A stretch of DNA of 64,000 nt from Halomonas sp. (GTDB lineage: Bacteria > Pseudomonadota > Gammaproteobacteria > Pseudomonadales > Halomonadaceae). Numbering within the stretch: the stretch's first letter is position 1; each line of letters starts with the position of its first letter. The stretch is taken from assembly GCF_007692655.1 (NCBI RefSeq), contig NZ_REBQ01000104.1, positions 1-64,000 of the forward strand, written 5' to 3'. Under the pieces are notes generated by a model, which did not search any database, had not been told where the DNA came from, and was given only the letters and a program-made list of their open reading frames with translations. Made by a program: the position numbers and the translations under genes. Of the stretch, positions 33,814 through 41,299 are shown in pieces.

Positions 33814-35082
33814 CTAAACACTCCTGTTAAAACTTTTACTAATGTAAATATTTTTTTCAATAGCCCTTACAGCAATGCAATCTTTATTAATAACTTCAAG
33901 ATCAGAATGCAAAAGAACAACAAATCCTAAACTCAAACTAGAAAATAAATCGCTTGTAGCAGCAATCATATCTCCTTCTTTAATATTTATGCACATCTCA
34001 AAAAAACTATCTAATTTTTTTATATCATTCAGTTTATTTAGCCCTGATACGTAGCATTTTTTTTCACAAATAAAAAAAACAACTTTCATCTGGCTCTTAA
34101 GAGCATATTTTTTATCTACTAACTCACCTTTAATATAAGACTTAACCATCCTATCTAGTTGATTATCACCAACAGCTTTTTTACAATATTTGGGGTGCCC
34201 TCCTCCATGCGGTCTCGCACCAATTTCGATTAGCCTAGGGCCATTAATTGTCATCATTACTTCAATGTGGCTCACTCCATATACGACACCTAATGCATTT
34301 AATACATCGAATGAATATTCAGTAACAACTTCGAAATCATCAAAATCAGAGGACAACCATTGCAACGATTCATATATACCAATAATTCCATTTATTTCAA
34401 TTTTATTATACAAACAAATACTACATATTGAATGTCTGCCCTCATAACTTATAACGTCAACAGCATATTCTTGTCCTTTCAAAAATTCTTGGACCATTAA
34501 ATTAGAATTTTTAATCCCCAATCGATTATCTACATTAATCAAATCATTAAACACTTTTTCCCAGTTTTCACCGTTTTTAACTAAAGTAACACTGTCTGTA
34601 CTTGCGCTTGCTGGGGGCTTTATTATCAAATCTTCTCCCTCCAAATTCTCCAAACTAATCCATTTTTTTATTTCGCTTATTGAGTTACTGCAGATCTGCC
34701 TCATAGTTGTTAAATTTTCTTTTTTTACAGCCTTATACATTTCCCCTTTATGCCACCTTGCAATAGCTAATTCGGGAGGATTAGAACGCTCCGGTATAAT
34801 TTTCGGCGCAATCAATTCAGCGACTTTAACGCCACTTTCACAGCCTGTTATGACTGCAACCGGGTCAAATTTTTTTAATGAACATATTAACTCATCTTCA
34901 CTGTGTGAGTCGTAGATAAAAACAATATCAAAATCGTCAGGATTAAATGATTTTGAATAAACTTCAGGTGGAACCTTAGAGCTTAAAACAGCAATAGGAT
35001 GTATATCATGTTCCCTTAAAACATCAGCATATAGAGCGCCTGATGAATACGGGTCGACAACAACCATGTAGTTGTTATTCAT
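33814..35082 (-). CDS. ATP-grasp enzyme, L-amino-acid ligase type
   Basis: This 422-residue ATP-grasp ligase has an N-terminal pre-ATP-grasp domain (MVVVDPYSSGALYAD). The nucleotide-binding segment is LIIKPPASASTDSV (Lys155), with VQEFLKGQEYAVDVIS at 197-211. The metal/ATP signature is SHIEVMMT then GPRLIEIGARPHGGG (281-295). This pattern matches BacD-like L-amino-acid ligases, which join two amino acids through an acyl-phosphate. It overlaps the Rieske gene by 4 bases and has AGGAG six bases before its ATG. In context it probably forms an amide between the N-nitroso amino acid and a second amino acid. The substrates are inferred. Confidence 0.85.
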   Translation of the reverse strand: MNNNYMVVVDPYSSGALYADVLREHDIHPIAVLSSKVPPEVYSKSFNPDDFDIVFIYDSHSEDELICSLKKFDPVAVITGCESGVKVAELIAPKIIPERSNPPELAIARWHKGEMYKAVKKENLTTMRQICSNSISEIKKWISLENLEGEDLIIKPPASASTDSVTLVKNGENWEKVFNDLINVDNRLGIKNSNLMVQEFLKGQEYAVDVISYEGRHSICSICLYNKIEINGIIGIYESLQWLSSDFDDFEVVTEYSFDVLNALGVVYGVSHIEVMMTINGPRLIEIGARPHGGGHPKYCKKAVGDNQLDRMVKSYIKGELVDKKYALKSQMKVVFFICEKKCYVSGLNKLNDIKKLDSFFEMCINIKEGDMIAATSDLFSSLSLGFVVLLHSDLEVINKDCIAVRAIEKNIYISKSFNRSV

Positions 35083-35429
35083 AATAAGCTCCTAATTTCA
35101 ATCAAGTTATTATATATAATCTTAATAGGCCATGGAGCATCAGAATCTTGATTATTTATGATTTTCAGCTTCCCTGTACTTGGGATATAAACTGCAGTTA
35201 TATAATCAATTTTTTTTCTATTTTTGATTTTATGATCATGCCAAGGGCATCGGTCAACATTCTCAGCATCCTTATAGCATAAATGAATAGGCCCACCTCG
35301 ATGTTTGCATTTATCGTTAAAAATGTCTAAGCTATCTAAATTAACATACATAATAGCGCGCTTATTTTCAGATGGTATCGTGATTAAAACATTTGCAGGA
35401 TTGTTAACATTAAATGATTTTATGTCCAT
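35079..35429 (-). CDS. Small Rieske-type [2Fe-2S] ferredoxin
   Basis: This 116-residue protein has the Rieske cluster motifs C-x-H (CKHRGG, residues 39-41) and C-x-x-H (CPWH, 61-64), separated as in Rieske ferredoxins. No membrane anchor or oxygenase domain is present. It overlaps the upstream metalloenzyme gene by 10 bases and the downstream ATP-grasp gene by 4, so expression is tightly coupled. It is a natural candidate for the electron donor to the diiron N-oxygenase domain encoded directly upstream. It could alternatively serve another oxygenase of the operon. Confidence 0.82.
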   Translation of the reverse strand: MDIKSFNVNNPANVLITIPSENKRAIMYVNLDSLDIFNDKCKHRGGPIHLCYKDAENVDRCPWHDHKIKNRKKIDYITAVYIPSTGKLKIINNQDSDAPWPIKIIYNNLIEIRSLL

Positions 35430-36493
35430 TTGTTAATATCTCCAATACTATAAATTTCGTATTCACAATTTTCTGATTGTATTAAAGCTCCATGGAGTCT
35501 ATTGTGTTTAATGACTATACCATCGCCACTTTTCAGCGTCGTTGAGTGCTGAAAACCGTTAAGAAATTCCATTTCGCCGGATATAATATGACATAGTTCG
35601 TCACCATCATGACTATGTGTAATGGATAGTTCATTTAAAGGCTCATTTAAATAGTCTTTACTGATATTATTTTTGCTAAACTCTGATTTTACATTTCCCA
35701 CAATTTTATCATGCATTTTTTTATAGTTATCGGCGTTATCTTTCCACTGGATTTGCTTTACAAAATCATCTTCAGCTATATTGCCAATAAATTTGGCTTG
35801 TTCAAAACCTTTCACGATTTCGCAAGCAGCAAAATCACCGTATTTTCTTATTGCAGGTAAAATCAAATTCTCTAAAACCATACGGCTATGGTCTACATCA
35901 ATATGACAATGCTCGTTAAAGTATTTTATATCTAGGTTAGGTATAGCATCCTTTAGCACCTTCTTCCATATATCACAGCTTTTTATAAAACTTGTTTCAG
36001 CTAAAAATATAGCGCCAAGATATTTAAAAAAATTAGACTTATTTCTCGTAATATAATTATAATAATTCGCTAGCAAAAGGCTTCCATTTAAATAATACTG
36101 CCAGTATTTATGCGGCTCAGGGTCTAGATTTGCAGAAATCATTGTGTTTTGAAATAAACTTGAATGCTTTTTCTGATGTTCTCCATAACCTAATTCGTCT
36201 ATAATCACTTTAAACAATGAAGAAGCAAGTTCGCCATAGTTGCCAGAAGCGTATCGTGCCATCGGGCTTGACTCTATCAGGAAATCAGGAGCAAGTTGAA
36301 TGATCCAGTCCTTAGCAGCTGATTCTGGATTTTTAGAGCTTCTGATCGCTTCTGCTGACGGTAAATCCTTCATTTCGTTTGCTTCTTTAATAAAAGACAT
36401 GAAATATTTATACACCGAAGCTTCGGTCCAGTTTGGAGTAATTAAAATTTCTTTATCAAGGAAATTAAATAAATAATTTTCCAAAAAAGGCAT
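35420..36493 (-). CDS. SznF-like N-nitrosating metalloenzyme, HDO diiron plus cupin part
   Basis: This 357-residue protein has a heme-oxygenase-like diiron domain followed by a cupin. Candidate diiron ligands are Glu74, Glu100, His110, Glu166, His195, Asp199 and His202. Their spacing (26, 10, 56, 29, 4, 3) almost exactly repeats the SznF ligands as I remember them (E189, E215, H225, E281, H311, D315, H318). Cupin ligands His293, His295 and His334 repeat the H407/H409/H448 spacing. SznF hydroxylates N-methyl-arginine twice and rearranges it to an N-nitrosourea. The ATG lacks a ribosome binding site. It is in frame with the upstream open frame, separated from it only by a TAA and eight codons, so this is probably the second part of one interrupted gene. 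Confidence 0.85.
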   Translation of the reverse strand: MPFLENYLFNFLDKEILITPNWTEASVYKYFMSFIKEANEMKDLPSAEAIRSSKNPESAAKDWIIQLAPDFLIESSPMARYASGNYGELASSLFKVIIDELGYGEHQKKHSSLFQNTMISANLDPEPHKYWQYYLNGSLLLANYYNYITRNKSNFFKYLGAIFLAETSFIKSCDIWKKVLKDAIPNLDIKYFNEHCHIDVDHSRMVLENLILPAIRKYGDFAACEIVKGFEQAKFIGNIAEDDFVKQIQWKDNADNYKKMHDKIVGNVKSEFSKNNISKDYLNEPLNELSITHSHDGDELCHIISGEMEFLNGFQHSTTLKSGDGIVIKHNRLHGALIQSENCEYEIYSIGDINKWT

Positions 36494-36517
36494 CGCTACA
36501 TAAGCTTGAGCTACTTT

Positions 36518-36853
36518 TTAACCACTATATCTTTCTTGAAAATCTGCTGCGTTAAATTTATTTAATGGCAACATTAAAAAATCAACTTCATTCATAGTGA
36601 ATAAAATCCTATTCGCTGCGAATGCTTTATAATTTCTTATTTCATCAATGCTAGCTGGAGATTTAAAATCCATAAATTTAGCGATATGAGGTCTAATTCT
36701 CCTTCCATAGTAAACATTTTCATATCTAAACTCGTTATCTACAAATAAATATGAATCACAAAAACTAAGCAGTGCATCATGGCAAAGCTCTGAGTTATGA
36801 AATGAAAAATCTTCTATGATTTTATTTTTTTTAATATCTAATTTAGCATTCAT
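36518..36853 (-). CDS. SznF-like N-terminal domain, cut off by an in-frame TAA
   Basis: This is a 111-residue frame beginning at the ATG at 36853 (AGGTGG five bases upstream; an upstream GTG at 36862 is less likely). It overlaps the methyltransferase stop by 11 bases. Segments such as GRRIRPHIAKFMDF, FAANRILFTMNEVDF and DFQERYSG match my recollection of the helical N-terminal domain of SznF. The frame ends at TAA (36520-36518). Reading on in the same frame gives eight codons and then the HDO-cupin protein without any shift. The combined length of about 477 residues agrees with SznF (about 471). It is either a nonsense-mutated gene, a two-piece enzyme, or a sequence error. Confidence 0.75.
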   Translation of the reverse strand: MNAKLDIKKNKIIEDFSFHNSELCHDALLSFCDSYLFVDNEFRYENVYYGRRIRPHIAKFMDFKSPASIDEIRNYKAFAANRILFTMNEVDFLMLPLNKFNAADFQERYSG

Positions 36854-37790
36854 TTTGTCCACCTAATGAAGTTAGTGTTACGTAGCCTTTTGCGCTAATG
36901 CCTAATAAATAATCATTACCTGCAACTAAATTTACTGCGTTTAAAAAGGGATGGAACGCCTGGTGCCAATGGCCGTTGTCTCTCACGTCATTAGTTACTG
37001 AATGGTTTCCAAATTTGGCATGAAAATATGTAATAAGCCCGTGACAGGTTCCACTTCGATAAGCTTTTATTCTAATTTTCTTATTTTTTTTAAAACTATC
37101 CTTGTAATTATAAGTTCCTATTTCTGCAACATCAGTTAACGTTCTTGCTTTGTAATTTTTATATCTGACAGGAAAATATGTAAAAGTTGAGTATCGATTT
37201 ATTAGTTCTAAATTTAAACCTGCTCCCATTTTTTCATTATTTGCGATATTTTGCTCATTAATATCAGTAGACTCGACTAAAAATCCATACTGCTTAATTA
37301 TTTCAGGCAAAATAATTGTTTCTTGAGTAGCTATCTTCTTAATGTCAGCAGCTACACGCTCGTAACCTTCACCTATTATTCCGCAATCTAGAGTTTCAGT
37401 AAAAATAACATCTGGAGTTAAGTTTAAAATATTGCTATCTATCAAATAAGTGCTACTCATATTATAAACAGTTATTTTGTCTTCTAGATTATTGTGCTTT
37501 ATATTTTGTTTTGCAATTTCGCACAATTGCTTATCCATTTCGCATGTATAAACATGCTTGGCTCCACATCTCGCAAAGTACATTGCAACTAAGCCAGCTC
37601 CAGTTCCAATCTCTAGCACACTTTTATTTTTTAAGTCGAGCGATCTAATAGAGCTATATATCGCTTCATTCCTTGATTTATCATTCATCATAGCGTAATG
37701 CCATGACGGAAATTTTCTTTTATTATCTAGAAATAGATTCTGCTCTGATAATCGATCAATAGACCAATCACTATAATTCGCTAGTTCCAT
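36843..37790 (-). CDS. PRMT-like SAM-dependent N-methyltransferase (SznE-like)
   Basis: This 315-residue class I methyltransferase has motif I VLEIGTGAGL at 58-67 and an acidic ribose-binding Glu in TCEMD. A PRMT-type double-E hairpin has Glu132 and Glu141 (TETLDCGIIGEG, close to PRMT7), and HW at 274-275 resembles the PRMT THW loop. These mark an arginine-type guanidine N-methyltransferase. In the streptozotocin pathway such an enzyme (SznE/StzE) methylates free L-arginine to N-omega-methyl-arginine, the SznF substrate. The ATG at 37790 has GAGG six bases upstream. A GTG at 37802 overlaps that signal and is rejected. Its position just before the SznF-like frame supports the same role. Confidence 0.85.
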   Translation of the reverse strand: MELANYSDWSIDRLSEQNLFLDNKRKFPSWHYAMMNDKSRNEAIYSSIRSLDLKNKSVLEIGTGAGLVAMYFARCGAKHVYTCEMDKQLCEIAKQNIKHNNLEDKITVYNMSSTYLIDSNILNLTPDVIFTETLDCGIIGEGYERVAADIKKIATQETIILPEIIKQYGFLVESTDINEQNIANNEKMGAGLNLELINRYSTFTYFPVRYKNYKARTLTDVAEIGTYNYKDSFKKNKKIRIKAYRSGTCHGLITYFHAKFGNHSVTNDVRDNGHWHQAFHPFLNAVNLVAGNDYLLGISAKGYVTLTSLGGQNEC

Positions 37791-37804
37791 ATCAAGCCTC
37801 ACAT

Positions 37805-38509
37805 TTAATTTGCATCATGAAAAATAATTCCGAGAGTATATCTTTCTCCATTTCTGACTTCACTTACTCCATGTCTCATCTTTACTTTATAACTCCCTTT
37901 TTTGCCATTTACCGGTCTCTCGTTTACAGCAAAAACAGCAGCATCACCTTTATCCATATTTATCACCTTGACTTTACTTTGCATTCTTGGTTTTTGCTCT
38001 GTTAGGACAAGCTCTCCTCCATTAAAGTCTTTAGCTTGCTCAGTTAGCTGAACAACTACCTGTAACGGAAAATAAATATCACCATATAAATCTTGGTGAA
38101 GACAATTAAAATCCCCTTTTTTATATTTCAGAATTAATGGTGTGGGTCTTTTTTGATCGTTAATGTGGCACATTTCTATAAATTTTAAATGAGAGTCGGT
38201 ATACAAATTATCTTTCCCCATTTTTTTTTGCCAAGCGTTCGCTATATGGACTAATTTTTCATAAAAATATATTCGAGCCTTTTCAATCTCATCAGGCAAA
38301 GGGTAGCTTAAATATTTATACTCTCCTTTTCCAAAATTATATCTTTCCATAACCACATGACTTCTAAACATTGAATCATCTTTGTATAATTTTTTTATTC
38401 TATCGCATGTATCATTGCTAAAAATATTTCTGATAACAAACACTCCGTTTTCTTCCAGCCCCTGGTATACTTTGTCCCAGTCGATTTTCACTTCATTTTC
38501 TTTAATCAT
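37805..38509 (-). CDS. 2OG-Fe(II) oxygenase, PF09859 (Oxygenase-NA) family
   Basis: This 234-residue 2-oxoglutarate/Fe(II) dioxygenase has ligands His138 and Asp140 (CLHQDLYG) and His213 (MRHGVSEV), and a 2OG-binding Arg223 (GERYTLGIIFHD). The core GGELVLTEQKPRMQS and KGDAAVFAV are typical of the uncharacterised PF09859/COG3826 family. Its ATG follows the PLP enzyme stop by one base. Two roles are possible: hydroxylation of an amino-acid building block, or repair or detoxification of alkylated material, since the fold is related to AlkB. The sequence does not decide between them. Confidence 0.85.
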   Translation of the reverse strand: MIKENEVKIDWDKVYQGLEENGVFVIRNIFSNDTCDRIKKLYKDDSMFRSHVVMERYNFGKGEYKYLSYPLPDEIEKARIYFYEKLVHIANAWQKKMGKDNLYTDSHLKFIEMCHINDQKRPTPLILKYKKGDFNCLHQDLYGDIYFPLQVVVQLTEQAKDFNGGELVLTEQKPRMQSKVKVINMDKGDAAVFAVNERPVNGKKGSYKVKMRHGVSEVRNGERYTLGIIFHDAN

Positions 38510-38510
38510 A

Positions 38511-39509
38511 CTAAAACTCTTCTAACTGTAGGTTATACAACGGTGTGCTTAAATATTTAAAACCAGAATCTGGAAATATAGTTACCACTACTGCATTTTC
38601 AGGTAATTTAGCAGCTACATCAAAGGCTGCTACTAAATTTGCTCCGGATGATGGCCCTGCAAATATAGCTTCGATCTCTGATAGTTTTCTTGCCATGGTT
38701 ATAGCTTCTTTAGTTGAAACCTGCTGAATTGAATCAGCTAAACCATCATTCCAATGCTGTACTACATAACCAGCTCCCATTCCCTCTATAGAGTGGGATC
38801 CCGGCTTTCCTCCTGATAGTACAGCTGACTCTTTTGGCTCAACGGCTACTATATTGATGTTTTTATTGTACTTACGTATTTCAGTCGAAACCCCTTTTAA
38901 GGAACCACATGTGCCAACACAATGAACAAATGTTTTTAAATTACCTTTAGTTTGCTCCCATATTTCCTGGCCTAACTTTTTATATCCTTCAAGCATATCG
39001 TAATTATTCATTTGGTCTGGCCAATATGTATCAGGTTCCAAGCTCATTGCTCGTGCCATATCAATCATTTCTGTAAATAGCTTTTTATTTATACCTCCAT
39101 CATCACTTTGAATCATTACTAACTCTGCACCCATTGCTTTCATGTGATTTATTTTTTCAATACTAAACGCATTCGAGGTTACAATTTTTATTTTATAGTC
39201 TTTAACAGCACACACTTGTGCAAGAGAGGTGCCTGTACTACCAGAGCTATACTCAACCAATGTACACCCTCTTTTTAAAATTCCTTTTTTTTCAGCCTCC
39301 TCAACTATAGCAAGGGCCATTCTGTCCTTCATACTTCCTGTGGGGTTAAACATCTCCATTTTAGCAAATACTCTTGCCCTTTTTTTAGGGCCCATTTTTC
39401 TACTTATTTCAACTAAAGGAGTATTTCCTATCTGATTTAGAACTCCTTCTCTTACAGGAGATGCATAGTTTTTATAGCTAACTGGCGAAACATTTTTTTC
39501 TAGATTCAT
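38511..39509 (-). CDS. PLP-dependent beta-replacement enzyme (cysteine synthase superfamily)
   Basis: This 332-residue fold-type II PLP enzyme has the Schiff-base Lys61 (NPTGSMKDR). The substrate loop SSGSTGT at 88-94 replaces the CysK consensus TSGNTG. The phosphate loop is GTCGS at 199-203. These deviations argue against housekeeping O-acetylserine sulfhydrylase and for a specialised enzyme building a beta-substituted alanine, as SbnA-type enzymes do. The upstream ATG at 39563 has no ribosome binding site. The ATG at 39509 has AGGTGG eight bases upstream and is chosen. It is the first gene of the operon. Confidence 0.85.
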   Translation of the reverse strand: MNLEKNVSPVSYKNYASPVREGVLNQIGNTPLVEISRKMGPKKRARVFAKMEMFNPTGSMKDRMALAIVEEAEKKGILKRGCTLVEYSSGSTGTSLAQVCAVKDYKIKIVTSNAFSIEKINHMKAMGAELVMIQSDDGGINKKLFTEMIDMARAMSLEPDTYWPDQMNNYDMLEGYKKLGQEIWEQTKGNLKTFVHCVGTCGSLKGVSTEIRKYNKNINIVAVEPKESAVLSGGKPGSHSIEGMGAGYVVQHWNDGLADSIQQVSTKEAITMARKLSEIEAIFAGPSSGANLVAAFDVAAKLPENAVVVTIFPDSGFKYLSTPLYNLQLEEF

Positions 39510-40152
39510 GTTCGTATCCACCTTTGCGTTTCTGATGTTTAATTTATAGCTAGCTGGATTCATACAATCAATATTTTTTTCCTTACCAATTTATACTTTA
39601 TAATTTTTTTTACAGTATTTGAATCCATATTAATCTGTATTATAAGCACTTTCTTATTTTCTTACTTTTAAATTATTTTTTTATATCTTTTAAGAATAAA
39701 AACATAATGTCTTAATAATTTTTTTAGAAATATTGTAAAAATTCAATGGATTACTATGATTTTACCGAGTAAATATGAGCATATGAAAAATTAATATGGT
39801 CGAATGATGTCAATCAAGACGTGATCTACGGAACCTTGTCAGAAAAGGTATGCATCTGGTTCTTGGAACACTATCAGCAGAAATTTAGTGCAATCTAGCC
39901 ACGTGAGCGTTGAAATTTATTGGTAATAACCCATAGAGTTTCACTATAGCTATCGCCACCAATTTCACTTTAAGCAGCAAAATCAGAATAGGCATTTGAT
40001 TTTTGGATACTCTTAATATGGCTCAAATGTCAGCGATAATAAGCTAATTTTTACCTTATCGAGTTTATCGCTACCAATGAGCAGCTTCCCTTCTCCTAAG
40101 CCAAGTACTCTAATGATAAAAGAAGTCCTCTAGAGAATTCTTACTGGCTCCA
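39510..40152. other. AT-rich intergenic region upstream of the operon
   Basis: This stretch of 643 bases between the operon start and the IS element is very AT-rich from 39565 to 39770, where the operon promoter must lie, and less so beyond 39780. On the plus strand a 39-codon open stretch ends at about 39897 (including VIYGTLSEKVCIWFLEHYQQ). It might be the remnant of a gene tail, but it has no start or recognised family. I see no RNA gene. Confidence 0.4.
39639..39644 (-). promoter_or_regulatory. Candidate -10 element for the biosynthetic operon
   Basis: Read on the minus strand, this is a perfect TATAAT preceded by GTGCT, about 130 bases upstream of the first start codon. No good -35 hexamer sits at the usual distance. 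AT-rich DNA makes chance matches common, so this is only a candidate. Confidence 0.25.
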
Positions 40153-40168
40153 CGACGTCACCCCATAC

Positions 40169-41036
40169 TCAGTAGCATCCGGGTTTAGAGTCTGAAGTTA
40201 CTTTATCGTGTTTTAATGCCAGTTGCTCGGCATAGGCGGAAGGGGTTAACCCGCCCAGTCCTTTCTTCGATCTTTCCTCGTTATATTCTCGTCGCCATGC
40301 TTCGATGATGACCCTGGCGTGATGCAGGCTGGTGAACCAGTGCTCATTCAGGCATTCATCTCGAAAGCGCCCGTTAAATGATTCGATGTAGGCGTTTTGA
40401 TTGGGTTTTCCAGGTTCGATTAAAAACAGGGCAACGCCACGTAGATGAGCCCACGCCAGCATCGCCCGCCCACAGAATTCCTTGCCATTATCCGTACGAA
40501 TGGCGTGAGGGAGCCCGCGTTGTAAAGCCAGATAGTCAAGTATCCGTGTTAAAGACAACCCACCAATGGCACGTTCAGGCACGATAGCCACGGCTTCATG
40601 GGTGGCGTCGTCGACAACGGTGAGGTTCTTTATCACGCGGCCTTCTGCCGTACGGTCAAAAACAAAATCCATCGACCAGACCTGGTTGGCGGCACAAGGG
40701 CGGCCAAGGGGCTTGCGCTCAGACGTAGGCACCTTCTTACGCTTGCGGCGGGCGCTTCACCTGCAACCGAGCGGCGCTGTAGAGACGTTCGACGCGCTTA
40801 TGATTGACCTGTTCACCGGCTTGACGCAGCTTCAGGTAGATCATGCCAGCGCCATAGCGACGATGCCGGTGTGCCAAGGCAACAATGCGTTCACGCAGAG
40901 CCTTGTTGCGGTCAGGGGCCGCTTGATAGCGCAATGCACTGGCACTCATGCGGATGACACGGAGCGCCCGGCGCTCGCTTAGGCCACGTGACACCATGAA
41001 GCGCACCACGTCGCGGCGTGCAGCGGCACTCACCAC
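40169..41036 (-). pseudogene. IS3-family transposase OrfB, frameshifted
   Basis: The coding frame starts with a GTG overlapping the OrfA stop. It carries an HTH_21 region (GMIYLKLRQAGEQVNHKRVERLY) and then the rve integrase core ([40 protein letters not shown]). The frame is broken at the CCC run at 40750-40752. Removing one C would restore [17 protein letters not shown] across the junction. The second part is otherwise intact to the stop at 40169. The element is therefore probably immobile by itself, unless the indel is a sequence error. Confidence 0.82.
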
Positions 41037-41299
41037 TTTTTTCTCAGCGCCTCGCGAGTGACCTCCATTTCCAGTAGCGACTCCGCGAGCAGCTTTTTCA
41101 GGCATCCATTTTCGGCTTCAAGTTCTTTGAGGCGCTTGGCGCCGGGTACGCTCATGCCGCCAAACTTGCTTCGCCATAGATAGTAGCTGGCTTCTGAGAA
41201 ACCGTGCCGACGGCATAGCTCCTTAATGGGTAGCCCCGCTTCGGCTTCGCCTAGGAACCCAATGATCTGTTCTTCGCTGAAACGCTTTTTCATGTCCAA
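41030..41299 (-). CDS. IS3-family transposase OrfA
   Basis: This 89-residue DNA-binding subunit starts KKRFSEEQIIGFLGEAEAG and has the helix-turn-helix LCRRHGFSEASYYLWRSKFGG. A leucine-zipper-like region (LKELEAENGCLKKLLAESLLEME) follows. This is the IS407-type OrfA pattern. Its stop overlaps the OrfB start region. Confidence 0.9.
   Translation of the reverse strand: MDMKKRFSEEQIIGFLGEAEAGLPIKELCRRHGFSEASYYLWRSKFGGMSVPGAKRLKELEAENGCLKKLLAESLLEMEVTREALRKKW

Noticed and set aside
33813..33860. A longer start for the HSL hydrolase giving a signal-peptide-like N terminus
   Set aside because: It overlaps the end of the ATP-grasp gene, while the ATG at 33812 has an ideal AGGAG and begins one base after that gene's stop, as elsewhere in the operon.
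36518..36853. An independent novel small protein gene
   Set aside because: It is in the same frame as the following HDO-cupin protein, matches the missing N-terminal region of SznF in length and pattern, and the downstream ATG lacks a ribosome binding site.
38511..39509. Housekeeping cysteine synthase belonging to the neighbouring sulfate genes
   Set aside because: It is opposite in strand to sbp-cysTWA, AT-rich, inside the specialised operon and altered in both active-site loops.
39510..39563. An upstream start for the PLP enzyme
   Set aside because: No ribosome binding site precedes 39563, whereas AGGTGG lies eight bases before 39509 and the family domain starts afterwards.
39560..39780. 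A CRISPR array or phage-like repeat in the AT-rich region
   Set aside because: The sequence is only low-complexity A/T; there are no regularly spaced repeats.
39780..39897. A short open stretch (VIYGTLSEKVCIWFLEHYQQ) as a gene
   Set aside because: It has no start codon context, only about 39 codons and no recognised family; it may be a gene remnant but I cannot support it.
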